Shown here one piece after another: positions 43,023 through 50,968 of a stretch of 64,000 nucleotides of DNA (positions are counted from its first letter, which is position 1; every line of letters starts with the position of its first letter). The notes under the pieces were generated by a model that was not told the DNA's origin, did no database searches, and saw only the letters and a program-made list of their open reading frames with translations. Source of the stretch: CAYLXX01 sp964484325 (GTDB lineage Bacteria > Patescibacteriota > Microgenomatia > UBA1406 > GWC2-37-13). The position numbers and the translations under genes were made by a program. The stretch covers positions 10,106 to 74,105 of the forward strand of contig CAZAEE010000005.1 of the NCBI GenBank assembly GCA_964484325.1, read 5' to 3'.

Positions 43023-43430
43023 TTACTTACTTACGTGGAAATCGTTATTGATGACGCAATAGTTGACTCCTGGTACTAAATAATCTCCCCAACCTGGGTA
43101 GGCATTGGGTACGAGCGTTGAGTTGGATGGACAGGTACCGTCTTTGGAGACTTTCCAAAGATCGTGATCGCCATGCAATCCTTCTCCACCTGCAGGAAAC
43201 GTCCCATAAAACCATTCCTGAAAGTTACCGCTATTTCCATTCTGTTTGACTAAATCCATACCGTCATGATTACCACCTGGTTCTGATGGAATACCATGGG
43301 GTCCGGTTGGATAAAATGCCACGACTTGTGGATTATTATCTGCAGCATTGTATGGAGCAGCAAATGATGGTGCAGCAAACATAATAAATGCCACAGCCGC
43401 AGATGACGCAACAGCAATGAATTTTCTCAT
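43023..43430 (-). CDS. Small secreted protein with strong SD
   Basis: This 135-aa protein has a textbook signal peptide (RKFIAVASSAAVAFIMFAAPSFA) and no other TM, so it is truly released or wall-associated. The mature part is rich in Gly, His, Asn and aromatic residues (PTGPHGIPSEPGGNHDGMDLV and GLHGDHDLWKV), with two cysteines near the end. No family is recognised. GGAGGTG lies 8 nt before the ATG. It has its own promoter and terminator, so it is a monocistronic and probably abundant export product. Confidence 0.75.
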   Translation of the reverse strand: MRKFIAVASSAAVAFIMFAAPSFAAPYNAADNNPQVVAFYPTGPHGIPSEPGGNHDGMDLVKQNGNSGNFQEWFYGTFPAGGEGLHGDHDLWKVSKDGTCPSNSTLVPNAYPGWGDYLVPGVNYCVINNDFHVSK

Positions 43431-43431
43431 A

Positions 43432-43502
43432 ATTTCACCTCCTTTCTCTGATTAATTTTTATAACTTCCTCCAAATTTTGAGGATACTTTAAGTATGACA
43501 AT
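43432..43502 (-). promoter_or_regulatory. Promoter, palindromes and SD of the secreted-protein gene
   Basis: On the minus strand TTGTCA (plus 43497-43502), a 16-bp spacer and CAAAAT (43475-43480) predict a start near 43468 and a leader of about 38 nt with SD GGAGGTG. The spacer contains a perfect palindrome, ATACTT-T-AAGTAT (43484-43496). A second one, CCTC-N8-GAGG, covers the -10 (about 43468-43483). Both look like operator elements. Confidence 0.45.
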
Positions 43503-43516
43503 ATAGTGAAATAAAG

Positions 43517-44752
43517 TCAAGAAGTTTTTGTGTTTTTTTTGAAAAAATAAAAGAGTTTTTCAAAGAAAAATAGGCGTCTGGCCGGTTGTAAAGTAACATT
43601 AACAACAACAACATGCTGAGAATCAATTTTAGGTAAATAAGTATATGAATAATACCCTTTTTTGGTAAATGTGATCGCTTCATCAGCCAATATCGGCAGC
43701 ATGTAGCGCCCGTTTATGGAATAATTAGTCACAAATGGTGTACTTACTTGAACGCTATCAATTATTTCTCCTTGTTTATTTTTTATTACTCCTTGCACTT
43801 TTCGCGGATTAAAGTATTTTGTCAACGTTGAAACTGCCTCCTTACTCTTTCCATTTTCATACCAAAGGGCAGTACTGCCGGATTTATTCACCCAATAATT
43901 AACGGCAATAACTTGTTTTGATTGAATAAGTTTTTTCAGTGCAGTATCAATCCACTGTGCTTGATCATACTCGCTCATTATCCCGTTTATATCCGGTATC
44001 GGCACACCAAACTCACTCAATACAACGCGTGTATGATCTTGGATAACTAATCCATTTATATCGGCAGTCAGTTTCTCAGGAGTTTGCACATAGTGATCGA
44101 TACTGACAATATTGGCAAAATGAGAACGTGTTTTCTGATCCATGACGAGCTTCGCCACATCAGTGTTCATCGAAAGATAATCTGCATTCACCTTTACACC
44201 GATTGATTTAAATGCCTTAACAACTTCTTCATGTTCGCTTATAAGAAACGATCGAAACCCAACGAGGTCACCCGAATGACGTGGATCTTGACCAATGCCA
44301 TTTTCGCATTCAGGACAGGCAGAGAAAATATCGCCGTTTTGAAAAAGGTTTTTATTGATTTGAATAAAATGAACGACCCGTTTCGTGTGAGTTGGCCGAT
44401 CAATTCTCGGATACATAAACCATCCTTCCCAACCGGCAAAATTGCCCCGAAACCAGACTGAAAGATGACGCTCTCGAGCGACTTGAACCCACTCAGTTAA
44501 ATAAGGTAAAAATTCTGTATCATACGGAGTTCCAACTGCAATATGCGTAGCACCGGTATCAGCAATTGCTCTCACCTGCGACTCAATCTCATTTGCTAGT
44601 CTTGAATCATTTAACCACTGCCGGGCCTTGTCGCGAGAATACTTCATGGTATCTATCGACTGAACCGTGAAGAAACGATCCGTTGCCCGTACCGGTTTCA
44701 CAACACACAAATAGCTACAAACAACTAAACAGACGATGACCGCAAGTTTCAT
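43517..44752 (-). CDS. Secreted glycoside-hydrolase-like (TIM-barrel) protein
   Basis: This 411-aa exported protein has a signal peptide (LAVIVCLVVCSYLCVVKPVRA). It has a barrel-like domain with VSIDHYVQTPEKL and VVLSEFGVPIP, whose Glu sits where GH5/GH39-type nucleophiles lie, plus VNYWVNKSGSTALWYENG. A carboxypeptidase-regulatory-like beta domain (VQGVIKNKQGEIIDSVQV) follows from about residue 318. The C-terminus has a FFF-rich stretch and lysines. It may hydrolyse or bind the glycan made by the neighbouring GTs. It lies 12 nt behind the second GT-C gene. Confidence 0.65.
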   Translation of the reverse strand: MKLAVIVCLVVCSYLCVVKPVRATDRFFTVQSIDTMKYSRDKARQWLNDSRLANEIESQVRAIADTGATHIAVGTPYDTEFLPYLTEWVQVARERHLSVWFRGNFAGWEGWFMYPRIDRPTHTKRVVHFIQINKNLFQNGDIFSACPECENGIGQDPRHSGDLVGFRSFLISEHEEVVKAFKSIGVKVNADYLSMNTDVAKLVMDQKTRSHFANIVSIDHYVQTPEKLTADINGLVIQDHTRVVLSEFGVPIPDINGIMSEYDQAQWIDTALKKLIQSKQVIAVNYWVNKSGSTALWYENGKSKEAVSTLTKYFNPRKVQGVIKNKQGEIIDSVQVSTPFVTNYSINGRYMLPILADEAITFTKKGYYSYTYLPKIDSQHVVVVNVTLQPARRLFFFEKLFYFFKKNTKTS

Positions 44753-44764
44753 ATATCAGTTAAC

Positions 44765-46324
44765 TTAATTATCTACTTTCTTGAAGATCATAATATCAGG
44801 AGAAGTATAAACTTTCTCAAAGTACTTATATAAGCGATTTTGCACCTGTTTTTTTTCATAAATGTTGCTCCATAGCTCATCGCCCTTTTGCATGATGATC
44901 CATCTGGCATATTTTTCAGGTGCGACAAATGACTCTTGCCAATAAGGTTTATTTCCGATGTAAATCACCTTTTGCATCGGGATACCAGTTCGAATAATAC
45001 TGGTAGTCCGCGCATAATCATCAAGAAGAACGAGACCCGAGTCATAGTGATCTTTTAGCCAATATTCGGCATTTGGTCGCTTCGCGTGAGATAAACCTTC
45101 TAAACCGTCAGATAGCGTGATAATACTTGTACGGCCGGTTGCAAAGAAAACCATTTGACTTATACAAAAAACAAGAATAACTAATTTAAAAAAAAACGGC
45201 ACTTTTTTTAACAAATAACCGATCAGTATTGCAATAACCGGCACGAGCATGACGCCGTAACGAACATTAAACAGGTGCCACTCAAAACTCGCCGGTGTCA
45301 GCGACGGAATAAAGATGACAGACTGACCCAAAAATAACGTTACAACATTGAAAATGATCGGTATCATAAAAAGTAAAAGAATTAGCACTCTATTTTTGAT
45401 ATCTTTGTCGAAAAAAAGATAAAATACTCCACAAACTGCGATTAAAAAAACGATCAAACCGCTATTGCTCATCGCTGTTACAAGGTAATACATTATTGAT
45501 AACGGCAGGTTCATGTATCCGGGTAACTCTCCTTTTGATAACCAACTTAGTTGTTGAGACTTGGCCGAGAATTGACTATGAGTGAAATACAACGGGTCTC
45601 CAAGTATTGCAAAATCCCAGATTAACCAGATAAGAATTCCGAAAAAAGCCAGCGTGCTGAAAAGTAATAACTTTCCTTCCATCTCTTTAAACTTCCCTCT
45701 ATAGGGAAAATATCGTATAACGATAATCAACGCTTCAATCAGGACAAGAAACCAGCCATCATAGCGAGAAAGAGTCGCACAAAATCCAAATAAAGCTGCC
45801 GCAATAAGTGACGACAACTTCTTATCGTTTTTGAGAAATTTAATAAAAAAATAGTTCGAAAGAATAAAAAACAAAATTAAAAAAAGTTCGCTCATCGGCG
45901 TTGATTGCAGGTATAAAATATTCGGATTTAGTGCAAAAATCAAAAAGGCTATGAATGAGGCAAAAGGATTTTTAGTCAGAAGAAACGTGACTTTATATAT
46001 ATAACGACAACTGATAACATAACATATGCCAGATAAAATAGACCCTGCCAGTCCAGTCCTCCACAACCTGTCGAAGTACACAAGCGGAATCATCATAATA
46101 TGCGGGAGCGGTAACCAAATGCCGCCAAGTTGCGCCAAGCCTGGTGTGATACTATGTACAACTCGCTTGGCTATGTTTAAATGCGACTCGGCATCGCCAT
46201 AGGCCAAAATGTAATCATGTGTGTATGAAAAAAATGTTGCACCAACTGCAAAAAAAACACTAAGAAATAAAATTATTTTCAGGTAAGGGAGATTTTGCAG
46301 AAAATGCCCGACGTTAGCAAGCAT
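44765..46324 (-). CDS. GT-C family membrane glycosyltransferase, paralogue
   Basis: This 519-aa multi-TM protein starts at the ATG 46324, which is preceded by AGGAG at a 5-nt distance; the frame also opens at a GTG 30 nt upstream. The loop GDAESHLNIAKRV and GLAQLGGIWLPLPH aligns directly with the 41378-42973 protein. This predicts the same donor class, a polyprenyl-phosphate sugar. Base composition is less AT-rich than its paralogue. It is followed on the same strand by the GH-like secreted protein. Confidence 0.8.
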   Translation of the reverse strand: MLANVGHFLQNLPYLKIILFLSVFFAVGATFFSYTHDYILAYGDAESHLNIAKRVVHSITPGLAQLGGIWLPLPHIMMIPLVYFDRLWRTGLAGSILSGICYVISCRYIYKVTFLLTKNPFASFIAFLIFALNPNILYLQSTPMSELFLILFFILSNYFFIKFLKNDKKLSSLIAAALFGFCATLSRYDGWFLVLIEALIIVIRYFPYRGKFKEMEGKLLLFSTLAFFGILIWLIWDFAILGDPLYFTHSQFSAKSQQLSWLSKGELPGYMNLPLSIMYYLVTAMSNSGLIVFLIAVCGVFYLFFDKDIKNRVLILLLFMIPIIFNVVTLFLGQSVIFIPSLTPASFEWHLFNVRYGVMLVPVIAILIGYLLKKVPFFFKLVILVFCISQMVFFATGRTSIITLSDGLEGLSHAKRPNAEYWLKDHYDSGLVLLDDYARTTSIIRTGIPMQKVIYIGNKPYWQESFVAPEKYARWIIMQKGDELWSNIYEKKQVQNRLYKYFEKVYTSPDIMIFKKVDN

Positions 46325-46477
46325 TTTTCTCCTGAAGTTTATACTTATATTCACTGCCTAGACGTAAAAAAAATAAAATAGATAAGTATTAATGATACAG
46401 GAAACCTTGTACTTTGTCTATTTATTGCATCATAACGCGAAAGTATTATTTTAGCAGTGATTGGATATTGATACAGA

Positions 46478-46885
46478 TTATTTTTTATCTGCCTGAAACA
46501 TCCACTGTATCCCGAACTTGTCTGTCAAGTCGCCATACATCCCGAAGAATTCTTCCTTTAATTCATGATTGACTTTACCGCCTGCAGAAAGCTTTAAGAA
46601 ATAGGTTTTCAAATTTTCTACACCAGTACCACTTATACATAGACTGACATTATTTCCTTGTGTTCGTGTCCCGGGTATAATCATGTCCGATGCCATAATC
46701 ACCATTTCACCTGACTGCAACATCGAGTGAAGAATTTTATCCTTCATTTCCGGACCCATTTGAGAAGCCATCGGTGAATCTCCAACGATATTTAGTGTTA
46801 ACTCTCCGCCTAAACAATCTTTATAAAAGCTCATCGCTTCACGACAATTACCAGTGAAAGTTATGTACGCGTTCAACTTTGCCAT
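46478..46885 (-). CDS. VOC family (PhnB-like) protein
   Basis: This 135-aa vicinal-oxygen-chelate protein begins MAKLNAYITFTGNCREAMSF and contains FYKDCLGGEL. GIQWMFQ near the end replaces the usual DxFGVxW pattern. PhnB-like proteins are mostly uncharacterised; this one appears to be a single bicupin-like unit that dimerises. It is one of three VOC proteins within 2.4 kb and is separated from the other two by a small plus-strand gene. Confidence 0.8.
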   Translation of the reverse strand: MAKLNAYITFTGNCREAMSFYKDCLGGELTLNIVGDSPMASQMGPEMKDKILHSMLQSGEMVIMASDMIIPGTRTQGNNVSLCISGTGVENLKTYFLKLSAGGKVNHELKEEFFGMYGDLTDKFGIQWMFQADKK

Positions 46886-46967
46886 AATAAACAAAAAAAA
46901 ATATTAACTTCATTAATTATAACAATTTGTAGTGGAAAATTGACAGACTCTATGATTTAATGTAAAA

Positions 46968-47171
46968 ATGAAGGAAAGTTGTAGTGATTCTAACTCGTAT
47001 TTTCAGCACAAGGTTAATCAAACTTTAGCAGAGTTACAAAATAGATTATCTCCAGCAAATGACGATTTAACTCTGGCTGAAAAACTTTTTAAACAGTACA
47101 GCAATCGACCAGCTGCAGAATATTCCCAAGACACGCTGAGGGATATCTTGAATAAAGGTCGCCAAAAATAA
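46968..47171 (+). CDS. Small hypothetical soluble protein
   Basis: This 67-aa protein is polar and helical (HKVNQTLAELQNRL, LAEKLFKQY, DTLRDILNKGRQK) with no TM. TTGACA lies at 46940-46945 but no good -10 is placed with it. It stands alone between two minus-strand genes. No family is recognised, and it could be a small regulator. Confidence 0.5.
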   Translation: MKESCSDSNSYFQHKVNQTLAELQNRLSPANDDLTLAEKLFKQYSNRPAAEYSQDTLRDILNKGRQK

Positions 47172-47179
47172 ATAAAAAC

Positions 47180-47635
47180 CTACGCGTTACTGCAGTGCTT
47201 TAGAATAGGAAAAAACTCCTGCAAACCGCCGAAGATAACTCCATTGACTATGCACGGGACAACGTCATGAAGAAAAATGATGGCCAGAAATGCTAAACCA
47301 GCTCCGACAATGATAATGCTAACGCTATTTTTTAATAAAAACCTCTGATCAGTAAACAAAGCGGGTTTTTCACTTACTTTCATTAGTAGCGGGATAAGAT
47401 TTATCAGAACAGCTGCAATCGGTAATACGAGCATCCAGGCAAGGAACATTGGATACGCATAAAACGGTGTTTGAGAAAGAAAGTAATAAAGTGGCCGGCT
47501 ATAATGAAATAAATCACCTTGAAGCACCCGCGCAATTACATCAGCACTTAGCGTAAAGAAAAACGGCAGGAGAAAAACGCTTCCCACAACAGAGTACCAA
47601 TGAAGATGAATAGTTGAATATAACTTTTTCTTCAT
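47180..47635 (-). CDS. Four-TM membrane protein, unknown
   Basis: This 151-aa protein has four hydrophobic helices (around 15-32, 58-80, 105-125 and 130-145) and no enzymatic motif. Its ATG overlaps the stop of the VOC gene by 4 nt, so it is the last gene of the VOC-ABM-VOC operon. The role is unknown. Confidence 0.6.
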   Translation of the reverse strand: MKKKLYSTIHLHWYSVVGSVFLLPFFFTLSADVIARVLQGDLFHYSRPLYYFLSQTPFYAYPMFLAWMLVLPIAAVLINLIPLLMKVSEKPALFTDQRFLLKNSVSIIIVGAGLAFLAIIFLHDVVPCIVNGVIFGGLQEFFPILKHCSNA

Positions 47636-48087
47636 ACATATGCATCGTATGCTTTTTTAAGACCATCAACATCAATTTTTTTCATTTTAAGCATCGCTTG
47701 CATCACTCGATTAGCTTTTTCGGGATCTTTATCGCCTAACATTTCGCCTAACGCTTTAGGAATAATCTGCCACGAGAGACCAAACTTATCTTTTATCCAA
47801 CCGCACATACTCTCTTGACCACCATCTAGAAGTTTATTCCATAGTTCATCAACTTCCTTTTGATCTTCACAGTTTACAAAAAACGATATTGCCTCAGTGA
47901 ATTTAAACTGCGGTCCAGCATTAAGGCCTATAAACTCCTGTCCATCAAGCTCAAAAGTGACAGACATCACTTTGTCCCCCTGACGAATAACCTCTCCCAC
48001 CTTGGAGTTTTTAAAAATTGATACATAAAAATTCATTGCTTTTTCAGCTTGAGTATCGAACCATAAAAAAGGAGTGATTTTTTTCAT
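47632..48087 (-). CDS. VOC family protein (3-demethylubiquinone methyltransferase-like fold)
   Basis: This 151-aa VOC protein has FLWFDTQAEKAMNFYVSIF at the start, QEFIGLNAGPQFKFTEAISFFVNC in the middle and WIKDKFGLSWQIIP near residue 107. The end has the segment ANRVMQAMLKMKKIDVDGLKKAY typical of the YdbR/PhnB-like group. It overlaps the ABM gene by 4 nt upstream and the membrane-protein gene by 4 nt downstream. The substrate is unknown. Confidence 0.85.
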   Translation of the reverse strand: MKKITPFLWFDTQAEKAMNFYVSIFKNSKVGEVIRQGDKVMSVTFELDGQEFIGLNAGPQFKFTEAISFFVNCEDQKEVDELWNKLLDGGQESMCGWIKDKFGLSWQIIPKALGEMLGDKDPEKANRVMQAMLKMKKIDVDGLKKAYDAYV

Positions 48088-48386
48088 AGAGATGCGACTA
48101 ATTGAAAATTTGTAAATTTGACATTGCCGCCAACGAGTTCTGGGGAATAAATTGACTCAAATTTTTTGACTGCTACGGACTCACTATGTGTTTTTTGCGC
48201 TACTTCATTTTCAAAGATGAAAAAATGCATAAACTGCGACAGGTTATCTTGTTGTTGCCATGCAAAATAGAGTTTAGTCCCTGGCTCATTGGCTTTGATA
48301 TACACCACGAAGTCTTGAATTGCCTGCTTTACCTTATCTATTGCTTCTGCCTTCACTTTATATTGTGCCGTTTGATAAATAGGCAT
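48084..48386 (-). CDS. Antibiotic biosynthesis monooxygenase (ABM/YgiN-like) protein
   Basis: This 100-aa protein has a ferredoxin-like fold: YQTAQYKVKAEAIDKVKQAIQDFV, NEPGTKLYFAWQ, and FIFENEVAQKTHSESVAVKKF. These match the ABM domain of quinol monooxygenase YgiN-type proteins. Such cofactor-free enzymes oxidise quinols or polyketide-like rings; a stress or detoxification role is likely. It is the second gene of the four-gene operon. Confidence 0.82.
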   Translation of the reverse strand: MPIYQTAQYKVKAEAIDKVKQAIQDFVVYIKANEPGTKLYFAWQQQDNLSQFMHFFIFENEVAQKTHSESVAVKKFESIYSPELVGGNVKFTNFQLVASL

Positions 48387-48389
48387 AGA

Positions 48390-48818
48390 TTATTTTTTTT
48401 GTGGATGAACGTCTGGCATCATCGGCAGCGGTTGGAGAATACTAAGCTTATTACCCTCTGTATCGGTAAATGATGCGTATATACCGACTCCAGGAATATC
48501 ATCAGGTCCATTAACCACTTTTCCGCCTGATTCAGTAATTTTTTTGATATGGTCTTTAATGTTGTCTACTGCAATAACAAATGACGGATGATCATGTTGA
48601 GTGCGTGCATCCCTCTGGTAAATACCGCCATTAATTGCTCCTGGAGTTTTGGGTCGGCTGGTTTTTGCATCTGTTTCAGTAGTAGTGACGATGATGTAGT
48701 TACTCATATCTGAGCCCATCATCTGCATCTGCCAACCAAAAACCTTTGAGTAAAAATCCATGACGCGTTTTTTGTCCTCAGCGGGCATTTCGAAGTGTAC
48801 GACTGGATTCATTTTCAT
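48390..48818 (-). CDS. VOC family glyoxalase-like protein
   Basis: This 142-aa protein has VVHFEMPAEDKKRVMDFYSKVFGW at the start and GIYASFTDTEGNKLSILQP at the end, the standard VOC halves with one Glu ligand candidate. It heads the operon: minus-strand TACAAT (plus 48825-48830) ends 6 nt before the ATG at 48818. The ABM gene follows by 3 nt. It is likely a glyoxalase or dioxygenase-like detoxification protein of unknown substrate. Confidence 0.85.
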   Translation of the reverse strand: MKMNPVVHFEMPAEDKKRVMDFYSKVFGWQMQMMGSDMSNYIIVTTTETDAKTSRPKTPGAINGGIYQRDARTQHDHPSFVIAVDNIKDHIKKITESGGKVVNGPDDIPGVGIYASFTDTEGNKLSILQPLPMMPDVHPQKK

Positions 48819-48857
48819 ACTTTAATTGTAGTCTTTTTTAAGACGTTTATCAAATGA

Positions 48858-49265
48858 TTACTTGATGCGAGTATCAAAAAATATTAGTCCGGCAATGAAT
48901 GCCTGAATAAAACCAGTAAATATCCAGGTAAAAATCATAAGAAATGATACATGAAAACTGGTGTAAGAGACAAACATACCCGGAAGTGTCGCCACGATTA
49001 GATACATCCCAGTAAACTGACAGGCCCTTTGGACTAAGTCGCCCTTTAACTCTTTTTTGACTAATTTCCAGAAATATACTAGCACAAAGGCCTGAACAAA
49101 CGGGTATACAAAAAACAACATCATGACCGGATCATTCCACGGTCGAAATATAGCGCCGTTTCGATATTCAAGCTCAATACTGGGAAAAAGAATCCCCAAT
49201 AGCCAGTTTAAAGCCAAACCCACAACCAAATTGATAAAACCAGCGATGAGTGCTTTTTTGATCAT
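48858..49265 (-). CDS. Four-TM membrane protein under a Crp-type site
   Basis: The ATG at 49265 is preceded by AAGGAG, and the promoter places the transcription start near 49277, so the longer frame is excluded. The 135-aa protein has four TM helices (about 6-26, 50-70, 85-105 and 112-130). No family is recognised with certainty. Its promoter carries a perfect 18-bp palindrome (49310-49327) centred at -41.5, making it a predicted activated target of the regulator encoded just upstream. Confidence 0.7.
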   Translation of the reverse strand: MIKKALIAGFINLVVGLALNWLLGILFPSIELEYRNGAIFRPWNDPVMMLFFVYPFVQAFVLVYFWKLVKKELKGDLVQRACQFTGMYLIVATLPGMFVSYTSFHVSFLMIFTWIFTGFIQAFIAGLIFFDTRIK

Positions 49266-49283
49266 GTTGACTCCTTTATTTTT

Positions 49284-49327
49284 AGTATATCGTAGAAATA
49301 CCTTGTTTATTGTGATAATTATCACAA
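49284..49327 (-). promoter_or_regulatory. Crp-type operator and promoter of the 49265 gene
   Basis: TTGTGATAATTATCACAA (49310-49327) is a perfect 18-bp palindrome and an exact TGTGA-N6-TCACA match. The -10 TATACT is on the minus strand at plus 49284-49289. Its upstream edge lies 29.5 bp from the palindrome centre, giving a centre at -41.5 for a start at 49277, the class II activator position. The site overlaps the last codons of the regulator gene. Confidence 0.7.
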
Positions 49328-49996
49328 GAGTTTCTTGTCATAGTGAGCTGCCATCTCCTTCATTAGAAGCTCTTGATCGTTTATCTGAAGATAATCTTTG
49401 AAATATGCGATGAGGCCTTTTTTTTCAAGTTTCTCAATATCCCGGCTAACTGTTTCTCTTGTTGCACCAATTGACGAGGCCAGATCTTTATGACTAATAG
49501 GTACTTTAATGATTACTTTACCATCCTGTGTGATTCCAAATCGCTTCGCAAGATACAAAAGTCTCGATACAACGCGCGCATAGACATTTGTGTACTCTAA
49601 ACTATCAATTCTATTTATGAGAATATCAAACATCGCTACTAATTTTTTGGTTAGTTCCATATGGGCATCTGGATGAAGTTCGATGAACTTTAAAAAATCA
49701 TTTTTTGAAACTTTTCTGATATGTACGATATTTATTGCTTCATAAAATCGTATTAATGGCAGGTTATCAAACAACCAAAATAGTGGAAAAATTTCATCTT
49801 CTTTATAGATTAAAAAAAGTTTTTCTTCGCCCCATTCGGTTAATGAATAAACACGGACAAAACCTTTTTCAATATAGAAAACATTTCTCGAAAGATCATC
49901 CGGCTTAAGAATAATCTGTCCTTTCTTATACACTGTTAATTCTGATTTCTTAAAGAAATCATGAAGTTTTTTCGAAGTAAAATTGGCAACCGGCAT
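49322..49996 (-). CDS. Crp/Fnr family transcriptional regulator
   Basis: This 224-aa protein reads from the ATG at 49996 (MPVANFTSKKL), where a minus-strand TATAAT ends 7 nt upstream. It has an N-terminal cyclic-nucleotide-type beta-barrel (about 10-120), a dimer helix and a C-terminal winged HTH. The recognition helix TRETVSRDIEKL keeps the Arg-Glu...Arg triad that E. coli CRP uses to read GTGA. No cysteines are present, so it is not an FNR-type FeS sensor. The CRP cAMP motif is not conserved. Its ligand is unknown. It probably represses itself and activates the genes at 49265 and 50101. Confidence 0.88.
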   Translation of the reverse strand: MPVANFTSKKLHDFFKKSELTVYKKGQIILKPDDLSRNVFYIEKGFVRVYSLTEWGEEKLFLIYKEDEIFPLFWLFDNLPLIRFYEAINIVHIRKVSKNDFLKFIELHPDAHMELTKKLVAMFDILINRIDSLEYTNVYARVVSRLLYLAKRFGITQDGKVIIKVPISHKDLASSIGATRETVSRDIEKLEKKGLIAYFKDYLQINDQELLMKEMAAHYDKKLL

Positions 49997-50003
49997 CTTC
50001 ACT

Positions 50004-50066
50004 ATTATAGCAAAAGGTATCAGGTGACAATTATCACTGAGAATTCGCATAAAACATACTAGTATG
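50004..50066. promoter_or_regulatory. Divergent regulator/SPW-gene control region with Crp-type site
   Basis: Minus-strand TATAAT (plus 50004-50009) serves the regulator gene. GGTGA-CAATTA-TCACT (50023-50038) matches TGTGA-N6-TCACA except at the outermost base of each arm. Plus-strand TAGTAT (50060-50065) is the -10 for the SPW gene, again exactly 29.5 bp from the site centre (-41.5). For the regulator promoter the same site is centred near -33.5 and would block the -35. TAGTAT lies inside the palindrome CATACTAGTATG (50055-50066). Confidence 0.7.
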
Positions 50067-50100
50067 GAAGTGCAGTAGTGATGGAAGGAGGTGGTAAATT

Positions 50101-50466
50101 ATGGGACTGCATGAACAACATACACAGGATGCAGAGTTTTGGTCTTTTCTTCTCGGCGTTGGAGTATTCACTTCACCGTTCATCTTTGATTTTGCTCAAG
50201 GTACAATGCTCGCAAACAGTTTGATTGTCGGTGCTCTTGTTTGCACCATCGCAACTGTACGAGGTGCAGTACCGGCGAAAGCCAGTTGGCTGAGTTGGAC
50301 AAATATGTTTGCTGGACTATGGTTGATTATGTCCCCTTACATATTGGGATATACCTTGACGTTTGCAGCAGTCGGAACTGTCATTGTCGGAATCATGATC
50401 GCCGGACTTGAATATTATAGTGCTCATGAAACTCAGTCAGGAATTAATACGAGATCATATTATTAA
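50101..50466 (+). CDS. SPW repeat membrane protein
   Basis: This 121-aa protein has four TM helices. It contains two SPW-type modules, seen as GVFTSPFIFDF and NMFAGLWLIMSPYILGYT. SPW proteins are small membrane proteins of unknown role. GGAAGGAGGTGG gives a strong Shine-Dalgarno, and the predicted transcription start at 50072 leaves a 29-nt leader. The Crp-type site at -41.5 predicts activation by the neighbouring regulator. Confidence 0.82.
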   Translation: MGLHEQHTQDAEFWSFLLGVGVFTSPFIFDFAQGTMLANSLIVGALVCTIATVRGAVPAKASWLSWTNMFAGLWLIMSPYILGYTLTFAAVGTVIVGIMIAGLEYYSAHETQSGINTRSYY

Positions 50467-50486
50467 AGAAGGTGAATAATTTCAGA

Positions 50487-50849
50487 TTATGCAAATCTTT
50501 TTGATTTTTGATTGATTTGCATTCTTGCTTTCACGAGTTTTCTTATTAATCCGAGTGGTAAATCTTTATCCAGTGGAAATCTGACAGTTGAAACAGCAGT
50601 CACATACGTTTTAAGTTCGTTTTTATGATCTTCAATCACAGGTGGGGGTATATACAAACCAATGTGATTTTTCATGTAGGCAAAGTACACAAGTCGACCT
50701 TTATATCCATAGTAAGGCATACCGTAACTAATTTTTTCTTGAGCATCAGGTGCAATAGTTTTAATCAGTTTTCGCAATTTTTTGAGTTTGTTTTGAACAT
50801 GTGCAGGCGAAGTAGTAATGTATTCATCAACACTTTTGGCTGATTTCAT
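50487..50849 (-). CDS. DUF1801 (YdhG/YjbR-like) protein
   Basis: This 120-aa soluble protein has the DUF1801 pattern: SVDEYITTSPAHVQNKLKKL, EKISYGMPYYGYKGRLVYFAYMKNHIGLY and FPLDKDLPLGLIRKLVKAR. The molecular function of the family is unknown. It is paralogous to the protein at 56737-57111. It stands alone between the SPW gene and the RND operon. Confidence 0.85.
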   Translation of the reverse strand: MKSAKSVDEYITTSPAHVQNKLKKLRKLIKTIAPDAQEKISYGMPYYGYKGRLVYFAYMKNHIGLYIPPPVIEDHKNELKTYVTAVSTVRFPLDKDLPLGLIRKLVKARMQINQKSKRFA

Positions 50850-50907
50850 ATAAGCATTATACGCTTCTTTTTAGCTCTTTATTTAAATCAAATTAGACTG
50901 CCCCATC

Positions 50908-50936
50908 TTGATAAATCATCTTATTTCTGGTAAAAT
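50908..50936 (+). promoter_or_regulatory. Promoter of the RND efflux operon
   Basis: TTGATA (50908-50913), a 17-bp spacer and TAAAAT (50931-50936) form a good promoter. The predicted start near 50943 leaves a leader of about 26 nt before the ATG at 50969. No regulator gene or obvious operator is adjacent. Confidence 0.55.
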
Positions 50937-50968
50937 ACGACGGTTGCCCAAATTGATTCTTCAAATAC

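Noticed and set aside
49322..49996. FNR-type oxygen sensor
   Set aside because: There are no cysteines in the protein to hold an iron-sulfur cluster.
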